DNA of 9,417 nt from Ectothiorhodospiraceae bacterium (GTDB lineage Bacteria; Pseudomonadota; Gammaproteobacteria; Nitrococcales; AK92): the NCBI GenBank assembly GCA_029263635.1, contig JAJUFY010000067.1:1-9417 (forward strand). Reading direction: 5' to 3'. The notes under the pieces were generated by a model. It was not told where the DNA came from. It was given only the letters and a program-made list of their open reading frames with translations, and made no database searches. Made by a program: the position numbers and the translations under genes. Positions 1-6,035 of this stretch are shown here, piece by piece; positions within the stretch are counted from its first letter, which is position 1, and each line of letters starts with the position of its first letter.

Positions 1-1800
1 CAGCGGCGTGTCGGCCGGCACCGCTACCCGCACCGAGCCGTCCGGCTCGATCGGCGCGTAGCCGAGGATGCGCTGCATGTTGAAGGCCGTCCCGCTGACG
101 GCGTCCAGCGCGCTGCCAGGCGGCAGCGGCACGGCCCGGCTGACACGCAGGTAGCGTGCCGGGCGCTCGGCGTCCGGCAATGCGCGCAGCTGGGCCAGGT
201 CCGCCCGGCCGCCGGCATGGCGCGGAATGGACTCGCCGTCCGCCAGTACGCTGTCGCCCATGCTGTCCAGGAAGTCGGTGTCGTAGACGCTGCGGATGTT
301 GAGGACGGCCATTCGCGGCCGCGGCTCCGGCTCCCCGGGCTCGTCAGGTTCGCAGCCCGTGGGCGATGGGGTGGCGGCGCTGCCTGCGGGGCAGCCCGGC
401 TCCGGCTCCGGATCGGGATCGGTTCCCCCGCCTGCCTCGCAGTCGTCCGGGGGGGTGCCGAGCGGCGCGCTGCCGTCCGGGCACTCCGGTTCCGGTGGAG
501 GATCCATGGGGTTGTTGCCCTCGCCGCAATTTTCCCAGGAGCCGTGCACGATAGTGCCGTCGATGCATTCCAGCGGTCGCGGCGCTGCGGTGCCCGTTCC
601 GCCCGCCGGCACCGGTCGCGGCATGACGGCCACCGGATCGGTCAGCACCCGTCCGGCGCCGGTCAGCACGATGGGCCGCAGGCTGCGGTTGTCGAGGTTG
701 AGCATGTAGATGCCGTAGCGCGGTTCCGGCTCGTCGGGCAGCACCGGGCTGCGGGCGCCGGCCGCCTGCAGCGGCGACCAGGCCACCAGCACCCGGTTGC
801 TGCCGTCCCACAGGGGGTAGGGCGCGCTGTAGCGGCCGTATCGGGAGGTCTGGCGGCCGAGCGGCAGCTCAAACAGGGTCGGCTGGTGCTGGCCGGCGCC
901 TGTGCCACCATCCAGGCGGCGGGCATGATCGCTGTGGGTGCGGACATCGGCGATTACCAGCGCGCCGCCGCTACGGCTGCCGGCCAGCGGCAGCACGGTG
1001 GAGATCACGCGGCCGTCCGGCAGCTCGCGCGGGTGCAGGAAGGCATCGCCCGGGCTGAAGGCGCCGTAGAGCACGTCCAGCCGGCTGCCGTCGGGACGGA
1101 TGGTGAAGATGGGCTGCTGGTTGCGGTTGCCCATGTGCTCCCAGCGGGCGTACATGATCTCGCCGTTCATGCGCACGGTGGGGTTGCGGTCGTGGCTCTG
1201 GTTGAACGAGATCTGCTCGATGTCGCTGCCGTCGGCGTTCATGACATGCAGCACCAGCGCCGCTTCGCGGCCGTAGCCGGTGCGGTAGCTGTAGGGCTGG
1301 CGGCCTGCATCTTCCAGCTGCTGGCGAGTGCCGGCCTGGCGGTTGGACGAGAAGACGATGCGGCCGTCCGGCAGGTAGTGCGGGTCGACATCGTCGGCCG
1401 TGTCGTCGGTCAGGCGCTGCAGCTGCCGGCTGTCGAGCGAGTATTCCCAGATGCTCCAGGTCGCGTCATTGGGGCCGCGCATGGAGAAGACGATGCGGCG
1501 CCCGTCGTAGGAGGCCTCCGGACCGGTGACGTCGCCGCGGCCCTGGGTATAGCTGCGCGTGAGGTTGATCGATGCGGCGCTGGGCGAGGCCAGTTCGCGC
1601 AGATACAGGTCTCCGCCCGGCACGAATACCACGCCGTCGGCTGGCTCGCCCACGGCTGCCGCCGCACGGTCCACATAGGCGATCGGGAAATCGCCGCGGA
1701 CGACCACCCCATCATCGCCGTCCCCGCAGCCGGCGAGCAGTCCAAGCAGGACGGGCAGGAGCCAGCGGGCGTACCTGAACAGGACGTTCTTAGAATGCAT
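1..1800 (-). CDS. HzsA-related PD40 beta-propeller lipoprotein, 3' part outside the window
   Basis: The reading frame is open from ATG 1800 to base 1, giving 600 residues with no stop, so the C-terminus is missing. A GAAGGA ribosome site lies 9 nt upstream of the start. Residues 8-25 form a lipoprotein signal with lipobox LLAGC (Cys25). Residue +2 is Gly, not Asp, which in gammaproteobacteria favours the outer membrane. Residues ~40-395 contain repeated TolB/PD40-like strands such as YDGRRIVFS (98-106), LPDGRIVFSSNR (143-154) and LPDGRVIS (260-267), typical of a beta-propeller. A Pro/Asp/Glu-rich linker with six cysteines spans ~410-496. A new domain then starts at LNIRSVYDTDF (500-510) and includes YAPIEPDGSVRVAVPAD (581-597). 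That last stretch resembles, from memory, the HZS_alpha middle domain of hydrazine synthase alpha relatives. Those proteins usually carry CxxCH haem sites further on. None is present in the visible part, so haem binding is unproven. The substrate is unknown. Anammox function is not implied. Confidence 0.8.
   Translation of the reverse strand, partial: MHSKNVLFRYARWLLPVLLGLLAGCGDGDDGVVVRGDFPIAYVDRAAAAVGEPADGVVFVPGGDLYLRELASPSAASINLTRSYTQGRGDVTGPEASYDGRRIVFSMRGPNDATWSIWEYSLDSRQLQRLTDDTADDVDPHYLPDGRIVFSSNRQAGTRQQLEDAGRQPYSYRTGYGREAALVLHVMNADGSDIEQISFNQSHDRNPTVRMNGEIMYARWEHMGNRNQQPIFTIRPDGSRLDVLYGAFSPGDAFLHPRELPDGRVISTVLPLAGSRSGGALVIADVRTHSDHARRLDGGTGAGQHQPTLFELPLGRQTSRYGRYSAPYPLWDGSNRVLVAWSPLQAAGARSPVLPDEPEPRYGIYMLNLDNRSLRPIVLTGAGRVLTDPVAVMPRPVPAGGTGTAAPRPLECIDGTIVHGSWENCGEGNNPMDPPPEPECPDGSAPLGTPPDDCEAGGGTDPDPEPEPGCPAGSAATPSPTGCEPDEPGEPEPRPRMAVLNIRSVYDTDFLDSMGDSVLADGESIPRHAGGRADLAQLRALPDAERPARYLRVSRAVPLPPGSALDAVSGTAFNMQRILGYAPIEPDGSVRVAVPADTPL
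352..567 (-). repeat. Three Cys-bracketed units in the linker of the lipoprotein
   Basis: Within the lipoprotein linker, three short units begin and end with cysteine: CIDGTIVHGSWENC (residues 412-425, bases 526-567), CPDGSAPLGTPPDDC (440-454, bases 439-483) and CPAGSAATPSPTGC (470-483, bases 352-393). They share a C-x-x-G-[ST] beginning. They are separated by acidic, proline-rich spacers of the type DPPPEPE and TDPDPEPEPG. All six cysteines of the mature visible chain, apart from the lipidated Cys25, are in these units. Each unit could close as one disulfide loop, which is an inference. Confidence 0.7.
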
Positions 1801-2022
1801 GCGGTACGGTCCTTCGCGTGCCGCCCGATGCTGCCGGCCATGGTGCGGCCGTTAGTCTTGCTTCGTAGGGTGCGGAACGGCTGGCGCGGCCGGCCGCCGC
1901 TTCCGGCAGTTCCGATTGTGATGGGGTTTTAGGGCGAGATTTTCGAGGGCGCGCGGCAGGTTGCCGGCTGAGGACGGGAAGGGAAGGACGTCGCCCTTGG
2001 CCGCGCCGCTACCACCCGACTC
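1801..2022. other. Non-coding spacer upstream of the lipoprotein gene
   Basis: No convincing gene was found here on either strand. The 79-residue minus-strand reading frame that crosses this part has no ribosome site, and its N-terminus is only translated repeat DNA. The stretch should hold the promoter of the lipoprotein gene, but no clear -35/-10 pair could be picked out. The remaining part of the gene-free interval (2143-2248) also shows nothing recognisable, including no obvious terminator for the M16 gene. Confidence 0.5.
1810..1815 (-). promoter_or_regulatory. Ribosome binding site of the lipoprotein gene
   Basis: On the minus strand the sequence GAAGGA lies 9 nt before ATG 1800. It supports this start, which also places a complete lipoprotein signal peptide at the N-terminus. 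Confidence 0.65.
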
Positions 2023-2142
2023 CGTCATTGCAAGGCGCAGCCGGCGAAGCAGCGAGCTTTGGTGAGCGATCTCGTGCTGACGAAGTACCACAGGTTAGCG
2101 CTCCGTGAGCGCCAGATTGCTTCGCTTGCGCTCGCAATGACG
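2023..2142. repeat. 120-bp inverted-repeat element (CGTCATTGC ends)
   Basis: The element is bounded by perfect 9-bp inverted ends, CGTCATTGC (2023-2031) and GCAATGACG (2134-2142). The similarity extends inward imperfectly: the left arm continues with aggcgcagccggcgaagcag, and the right arm read on the opposite strand continues with gagcgcaagcgaagcaatct. The CGTCATTGCGAGCG...GAAGCAA sequence is, from memory, a very widespread bacterial intergenic repeat often found as inverted pairs. Between the arms lies a small perfect hairpin, GCGCTC-cgt-GAGCGC (2098-2112). No transposase is encoded, so the element is MITE-like or REP-like and non-autonomous. Confidence 0.75.
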
Positions 2143-2248
2143 AAAGGCTCTGCCGCCGCCAGGCCTATCCGGCATATGACGTCTGTGTCTAACGTGCCCT
2201 ACGCCGAGCGCCGGTGCTGCTGCTCAAGGGTACGGCGAAAAGCGTGCT

Positions 2249-3475
2249 TCATGCTTCCGGTCCCCAGACCAGCTCCCAGCGGGCCTGCCAGGCGCGTCCG
2301 ACCAGCGTGGCAACGGCTGCCGCGTCGACCTGCTGCAGCGCCGCCAGCCGTTCCTCCAGCGCAGGATGCCGGCCGAGGTAGAAATATTCCCGCGCCAGCC
2401 GTTCCATGTGCGTCTCCAGCGAATCTTCCTCCAGCGTCAGCACCGCGGCCAGATAGTCGCGCGCATCGGCGAGTTCCTGCTCGCTCGGGCCCTGCACGGC
2501 CAGTTCCTCGATACACCGCGCGACTGCCTCGCGACAGCGCAGCTGGTCGCGCGGCCGGCAGGCGGTCTGCACGATCCAGAGCCCGCAGTCGGCATAGCTT
2601 TCAATCGACGAGCGGATGTCGTAGACCAGCCCCAGCCGCTCCCGCAGCTCCTGGAACAGCCGCGACGACACGCCGCCGCCGAGCAGATGGTTGGCGAGCG
2701 CGGCGGCCGGGTAATCGGCGGCGGCACTGCCTGGCGCCGGCAGCACCCACAGCAGCTGGGCCTGCTCGGCCCGCCGCCGCTCGGTGTGCGCGCCACCGGC
2801 AAGCACCGGCGCTGTCGTCTGCGGCCGGGAGCCGGCCGGTAGCGCCGCGAGCGGTGCGCCGGCGGCACACAGCTGCGCGTGATCGACGGCGCCGACGGCC
2901 ACCAGCGCCAACCGCGTGCCCTGCAGCAGCCCCTGGCGGTAGGCCTGCAGGGCCTCGACGGTAGCAGCCTGCACGGTCGCTTCGTTGCCCAGGATCTCCA
3001 GCCCCAGCGGGTTGTCGCCACAGGCCAGCTGCACCGCCAGCGATTCCGCAGCTTCATCGGGCGCATCGGCTTGGCCGGCCATCTCCTGCAGCACCACGCC
3101 CTGTTCGGCGGCCAAGTCGTCGGCATCGAAGCGGGTATCGGTCAGCATGGCAATCAGCAGCTCGGCCAGTTGCCGCTGTCGTGCCGCCGGCACCCAGCCG
3201 TGCAGGGCGGTCAGTTCGCGGCCGGTGAAGGCGTTGAGCTGACCGCCCCAGCGATCGGTGAGCCGGGCAATCGCCAGCGCATCCAGCTCTCCGCAGCCCT
3301 TGAAGAACAGATGTTCGAGCAGGTGCGCATAGCCCTGCTGGCCGGGCTGCTCATGGCGGGACCCGTTGAACAGCCACAGCCCGAGCGCAACGCTGCGGGC
3401 GCCGGGCAGCGCTCGGCTGATGATGCTGAAGCCATTGTCGAAGGTGGTGGTTTGGATGGGGAGCATTGGCAACAT
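2249..3475 (-). CDS. M16 family zinc metallopeptidase (insulinase/processing-peptidase type)
   Basis: This is a 408-residue protein of the short M16B type, related to mitochondrial processing peptidase and bacterial YmxG-like proteins. The inverted zinc site HLLEH is at 51-55. The third metal ligand Glu131 (VVLQEM) lies at the family spacing after His55, so the catalytic set H51, E54, H55, E131 is complete. The C-terminal half has the family signature SRLFQELRERLGLVYDI (271-287). There is no signal peptide, so a cytoplasmic location is expected, cutting peptides or small unfolded chains; the substrate is unknown. Many bacterial M16B proteins occur as neighbouring active/inactive pairs, but no partner lies beside this gene in the window. 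No clear ribosome site decides between ATG 3475 and ATG 3466, which differ by three residues. It is transcribed divergently from the copper chaperone gene. Confidence 0.93.
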   Translation of the reverse strand: MLPMLPIQTTTFDNGFSIISRALPGARSVALGLWLFNGSRHEQPGQQGYAHLLEHLFFKGCGELDALAIARLTDRWGGQLNAFTGRELTALHGWVPAARQRQLAELLIAMLTDTRFDADDLAAEQGVVLQEMAGQADAPDEAAESLAVQLACGDNPLGLEILGNEATVQAATVEALQAYRQGLLQGTRLALVAVGAVDHAQLCAAGAPLAALPAGSRPQTTAPVLAGGAHTERRRAEQAQLLWVLPAPGSAAADYPAAALANHLLGGGVSSRLFQELRERLGLVYDIRSSIESYADCGLWIVQTACRPRDQLRCREAVARCIEELAVQGPSEQELADARDYLAAVLTLEEDSLETHMERLAREYFYLGRHPALEERLAALQQVDAAAVATLVGRAWQARWELVWGPEA

Positions 3476-3584
3476 CCGGTCCGGAACGGGGCACGAGGAT
3501 AGCGGATCTGCGCGGAGTTTTATCGTCGCGGGAAGATGCCGTAAGCTGCCCAGGCCGAAAATAATTCTTAGAACGGAGAAGACG
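3476..3584. promoter_or_regulatory. Divergent intergenic region, M16 peptidase / copper chaperone
   Basis: This 109-bp spacer must hold the start signals of both divergent genes. An AT-rich patch (aaaataattctta, 3558-3570) is the only low-GC part and could supply a -10 element for the copper chaperone. TATCCT on the minus strand (around 3497-3502) could be a weak -10 for the peptidase gene. Neither has a good -35 match, and no recognisable copper-responsive operator was seen. Confidence 0.35.
3575..3580 (+). promoter_or_regulatory. Ribosome binding site of the copper chaperone gene
   Basis: GGAGAA lies just before ATG 3585, with 6 nt between GGAG and the start. It decides for this start over the in-frame upstream ATG at 3366. 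Confidence 0.75.
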
Positions 3585-4052
3585 ATGGCTCGCTTGCTTG
3601 CTGGATTGCTGCTGGTCTTTGGGGGAGTGACGACGGCGCTGGCCGCCGGTATCGAGGTAACGGCCGCCTATGCGCGGGCGACGCCACCGGGAGCGCCGGT
3701 CGGCGGTGCCTATTTCGAGATTCGTAACCGCGGCGATCAGGCCGATCGCCTGCTGGCTGCGGCATCGCCGGTGGCCGGCCGGGTGGAGCTGCACACCCAT
3801 ACCGTGCAGGACGGCGTGGCGCGCATGCACGAGGTGCCGGCCATCGAGGCGCCGGCCGGGCAAACCGTCCGCCTGCAGCCCGGTGGCCTGCACGTCATGC
3901 TGATGGAGCTGAAGGCGCCGCTCAAGGCCGGCGAAAGCTTCCCGCTGACCCTGACCTTCGAGCGTGCCGGCCAGCTCGAAGTGACGGTGCAGGTGAAGGA
4001 AACGACGGAAGTGATGTCGCACGGCCATCACGGTCACCACGGCAAGCATTGA
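3585..4052 (+). CDS. PCu(A)C periplasmic copper chaperone
   Basis: The 155-residue product belongs to the PCu(A)C (formerly DUF461) family, periplasmic Cu(I) carriers that help deliver copper to the CuA site of cytochrome oxidase. The family motif H-x10-M-x21-H-x-M is complete: His70, Met81, His103, Met105. Residues 1-20 form a Sec signal peptide, with likely cleavage after TTALA at 20. The mature chain is a cupredoxin-like beta domain of ordinary length. It ends in a His-rich tail, HGHHGHHGKH (146-155), which could bind extra copper or another metal. The start is ATG 3585, supported by GGAG 6 nt upstream and by the signal peptide. The same frame is open further upstream, but that part lacks a ribosome site and runs into the M16 gene. 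No Sco, CopC or oxidase gene is adjacent in the window. Confidence 0.95.
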   Translation: MARLLAGLLLVFGGVTTALAAGIEVTAAYARATPPGAPVGGAYFEIRNRGDQADRLLAAASPVAGRVELHTHTVQDGVARMHEVPAIEAPAGQTVRLQPGGLHVMLMELKAPLKAGESFPLTLTFERAGQLEVTVQVKETTEVMSHGHHGHHGKH

Positions 4053-4075
4053 CCCGGGTTGCGGCCTTGCCATTC

Positions 4076-4187
4076 CTGTGCAGGAGCGGCCCCTGCCCGC
4101 GAATCTTCCAAGACTCTCACTCCCGGCCCCTCTCCCGCTTGTGAGAGAGGGGAGGAAAGGCATCGCGGCGGGGACGCCGCTCCTACA
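4076..4187. repeat. Composite REP-like element with central hairpin
   Basis: The region has two related units in opposite orientation. The left unit (4076-4105) contains GCAGGAGCGGC followed by GCCCGCGAATC. The right unit (4160-4187), read on the minus strand, contains GTAGGAGCGGC followed by GCCGCGATGC. This resembles REP units of pseudomonads and xanthomonads, whose core is GTAGGAGC followed by a small C/G stem. Between them is a hairpin with a perfect 8-bp stem, CCCCTCTC (4127-4134) with GAGAGGGG (4145-4152). A competing stem pairs CTCTCAC (4114-4120) with GTGAGAG (4141-4147). There is no T-run, so a classical terminator is unlikely. The element sits between two co-directional genes and may separate their transcripts. 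Confidence 0.75.
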
Positions 4188-4216
4188 GTCTGTAACAGCA
4201 TGATCGGCGCTCGGGC

Positions 4217-4822
4217 GTGGCGGTAATCCTGTTCAACAAGCCCTTCAACGTCCTCTGCCAGTTCACTGACCGCGAGGGCAGGGCGACGCTGGCCGACTAC
4301 ATCCCGCTGCCCGGTGTCTACCCGGCCGGGCGGCTGGACTACGACAGCGAGGGCCTGCTGGTCCTGACCGATGACGGCCGCCTGCAGCAGCGCATCGCCG
4401 ATCCCCGGCACAGGCTTCCCAAGACTTACTGGGCGCAGGTCGAGCACGTTCCGAGCGCCGAGGCACTGGAGCAGCTGCGGCGCGGGGTGGTGCTGCGCGA
4501 CGGGCCGACGCGGCCCGCGCAGGCGAGGCTGATCGAGCCGCCGGCCATCTGGCCGCGGAACCCGCCGATTCGTGAGCGCAAAAACATCCCGACCGCCTGG
4601 ATCGAGCTCACCATCCGTGAAGGCCGCAATCGGCAGGTGCGGCGCATGACGGCAGCGGTCGGGCACCCGACCCTGCGGCTGGTTCGCGTCGCCGTCGGCC
4701 CGTGGCGGCTGGGCGGGCTCGCTCCCGGCGAATGGGTCGAGGCCGAGCTGCCGCCGGCCTGGCGGCAACCGGCAGTGCAAAAGAAATCCCCACCGCGGCC
4801 CGGGAGCCGTCGGACCAGGTGA
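4217..4822 (+). CDS. rluE: 23S rRNA pseudouridine synthase RluE
   Basis: The product (201 residues) is an RsuA-family pseudouridine synthase without an S4 domain. The best match is RluE, which in E. coli makes pseudouridine 2457 in 23S rRNA. Visible signatures are FNKPFNVLCQFTD (6-18), the catalytic loop AGRLDYDSEGLLVLTDDG (37-54) with Asp41 as the predicted nucleophile, WPRNPPIRERKNIPT (112-126), and EGRNRQVRRM (135-144) with the conserved GHPTLRLVR after it. The only possible start after the in-frame stop at 4193-4195 is GTG 4217, and its ribosome site is poor. The last ~20 residues (QPAVQKKSPPRPGSRRTR region) form a basic, proline-containing tail beyond the usual domain end. The stop lies 6 bp from the stop of the convergent small gene. 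Confidence 0.93.
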   Translation: MAVILFNKPFNVLCQFTDREGRATLADYIPLPGVYPAGRLDYDSEGLLVLTDDGRLQQRIADPRHRLPKTYWAQVEHVPSAEALEQLRRGVVLRDGPTRPAQARLIEPPAIWPRNPPIRERKNIPTAWIELTIREGRNRQVRRMTAAVGHPTLRLVRVAVGPWRLGGLAPGEWVEAELPPAWRQPAVQKKSPPRPGSRRTR

Positions 4823-4828
4823 CTCGGC

Positions 4829-5092
4829 TCAGCGACGGCCGGCCTGATCGCCGTGGTTCCTGGAACCCTTGGGGCGCGATTCGACAATAGGCGGCGGTGC
4901 CGGACTGATGATGTTATCCGGCTGATCGGTGAAGGCCTCTGCCCGCCGCTGCGTCTCTTCCAGGGTAGTCTTCTTCGGCAGCGGCTTGCCTTGCTCGCCG
5001 ATGGCCTTTCGCCGCAGTTCGTCGTCTTTCGGCTGGCGGACTTGGCTGCGGTGGTACTCGCCGGGATCGCGCAGATTGCGTTCATCGGACAT
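4829..5092 (-). CDS. Small hydrophilic protein of unknown function (87 aa)
   Basis: I do not recognise the family. The start at ATG 5092 is strongly supported by GGGAG 6 nt upstream (5099-5103). The frame is open further upstream to 5362, but that would run through the start of the neighbouring membrane protease gene. The product begins MSDERNLRDPGEYHRSQ and is highly charged, with many Arg, Lys, Glu, Asp and Gln. It has no signal peptide, no membrane segment and no cysteine. Residues 40-56 (KKTTLEETQRRAEAFTD) could be one amphipathic helix. The C-terminal third, with APPP and SRPKGSRN, looks disordered. The gene is convergent with rluE and divergent from the protease gene. Its ribosome site, its lack of overlap with neighbours and a coding-like composition argue that it is real. 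Confidence 0.72.
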   Translation of the reverse strand: MSDERNLRDPGEYHRSQVRQPKDDELRRKAIGEQGKPLPKKTTLEETQRRAEAFTDQPDNIISPAPPPIVESRPKGSRNHGDQAGRR

Positions 5093-5219
5093 GGCGTGCT
5101 CCCGTCTGCGGCATGCGTCAGGCCGATATGGGGGCTCTCCCGGGTCGGCAAACCCAGGGGCCGACCAGCCGCTCATGACCCGGCCCCATCTTTCTTGATT
5201 TCGCGACGAGGAGGCTGTG
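5093..5219. promoter_or_regulatory. Divergent intergenic region with a short hairpin
   Basis: This 127-bp spacer lies between the small unknown gene (minus) and the CPBP protease gene (plus). It contains a perfect 7-bp inverted repeat, GGTCGGC (5143-5149) and GCCGACC (5160-5166), with a 10-nt loop, about 50 bp before each start. It could be an operator or a leader structure, but no known binding site is recognised. The AT-rich stretch ctttcttgattt (5189-5200) is close to the protease start. No convincing -35/-10 pair was found. Confidence 0.35.
5208..5214 (+). promoter_or_regulatory. Ribosome binding site deciding the CPBP protease start
   Basis: GAGGAGG ends 2 nt before GTG 5217 and 5 nt before GTG 5220. 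The second distance is normal for translation initiation and the first is too short, so GTG 5220 is preferred. Confidence 0.7.
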
Positions 5220-6035
5220 GTGCGCTGGCTGGAGTGGCTGCTGCTGTTTGGTGGAGTGCCGCTGGTGCTGAGCTGGCGGGTGCCGCCGGACCTGTGGCCG
5301 TATCTGCTTGCGGCGCTTGCGCTGCCTGGGCTGTTGGCGGCCTGCCGTCGGGGCGGCGGCAACTGGAAGCGCCGGCCGCGGCCTGCAGAGCGGGTGCAGC
5401 TGCGGGTGTTATTGCGCCGGTTCGGGATCTGCGCGCTAGGCCTGCTGACGGCCGTAGCGTTGCTGGCGCCGGAGCGGCTGTTCGATATGCCGCGGCAGCA
5501 GACCGCGCTCTGGCTGCTGTTGCTGGCGACCTATCCGCTGTTCTCGGCGTATCCGCAGGAGCTGATCTATCGCTATCTGTTCCGCCGCCGCTACCGGCGG
5601 CTGTTCCGGCGGCGCGGCGGCTGGATCGCCGCCAGCGCGGCCGCCTTCGCTTGGTTACACATCGTTTTCGGCAATTGGCTGGCGGTGGTCCTGACCCTGA
5701 TCGCCGGCGCCTTCTTCGCCCAGACTTACCTCGCCGGCCGCTCGCTGCGGCTGGCGGTGGTCGAGCACACGCTGTATGGAGCGCTGGTGTTCTCGGTCGG
5801 CATCGGCGAGTTTTTTTACCACGAGCGGGTGTCAGCCGGCGGCGCGGGTCTCGCTGTTGCAGCCATGCCAGGCGAGGAAGCGGGCAGCACCGTCGCGGCC
5901 CATATAGCGGGCCAGCACCGCTGGGTCGGTACGGGTCAGATCCACCATGATCAGCCCGTCCAGCGCGTTGGCGAACGCCGCATCGACATTGAAGCCGAGT
6001 ACCCGCCCGCCGAGCTTGAGGTACTGGCGCAGTAG
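5220..6035 (+). CDS. CPBP-family intramembrane metalloprotease (CAAX/Abi-like) with antisense-overlapping C-terminal extension
   Basis: This 271-residue integral membrane protein has hydrophobic segments near 4-18, 26-40, 69-82, 96-110, 136-150, 152-170 and 184-198. It carries the CPBP (Rce1/CAAX protease) signatures: QELIYRYLF (113-121) at the position of motif EExxxR, HIVFGNW (147-153), and EHTLYG (182-187) followed by GIGEFFYH (194-201). The first Glu of EExxxR is Gln, which I recall as common in this proteobacterial subfamily ending in FFYH. Relatives usually stop near that FFYH. Here the frame continues about 70 residues to TAG 6035, and 5832-6035 lies antisense to the end of the acyltransferase gene. 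The tail is non-hydrophobic and unlike a domain. The substrate is unknown; family members act in protein maturation or bacteriocin immunity. Confidence 0.85.
   Translation: MRWLEWLLLFGGVPLVLSWRVPPDLWPYLLAALALPGLLAACRRGGGNWKRRPRPAERVQLRVLLRRFGICALGLLTAVALLAPERLFDMPRQQTALWLLLLATYPLFSAYPQELIYRYLFRRRYRRLFRRRGGWIAASAAAFAWLHIVFGNWLAVVLTLIAGAFFAQTYLAGRSLRLAVVEHTLYGALVFSVGIGEFFYHERVSAGGAGLAVAAMPGEEAGSTVAAHIAGQHRWVGTGQIHHDQPVQRVGERRIDIEAEYPPAELEVLAQ

Noticed and set aside
217..1932. 571-residue plus-strand open frame
   Set aside because: It lies antisense to the lipoprotein gene, which has a ribosome site, a lipobox and family-like strands. The antisense product is a featureless Ala/Gly/Arg/Val-rich chain, as expected in high-GC DNA.
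1852..2091. 79-residue minus-strand open frame between the lipoprotein and M16 genes
   Set aside because: Its first part (SLLRRLRLAMTE) is translated repeat-arm DNA, and there is no ribosome site.
2059..2964. 301-residue plus-strand open frame
   Set aside because: It runs antisense through the M16 peptidase gene and is Arg/Ala/Pro-rich shadow sequence.
3366..3584. 73-codon N-terminal extension of the copper chaperone frame
   Set aside because: It would overlap the divergent M16 start, has no ribosome site and would bury the signal peptide that begins at 3585.
4127..4152. Hairpin as a Rho-independent terminator
   Set aside because: The stem is strong but no T-run follows on either strand, and it is part of a repeat composite.
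4034..4780. 248-residue minus-strand open frame opposite rluE
   Set aside because: The plus strand encodes a clear RluE with all signatures. The minus frame starts inside it and reads through the REP-like element.
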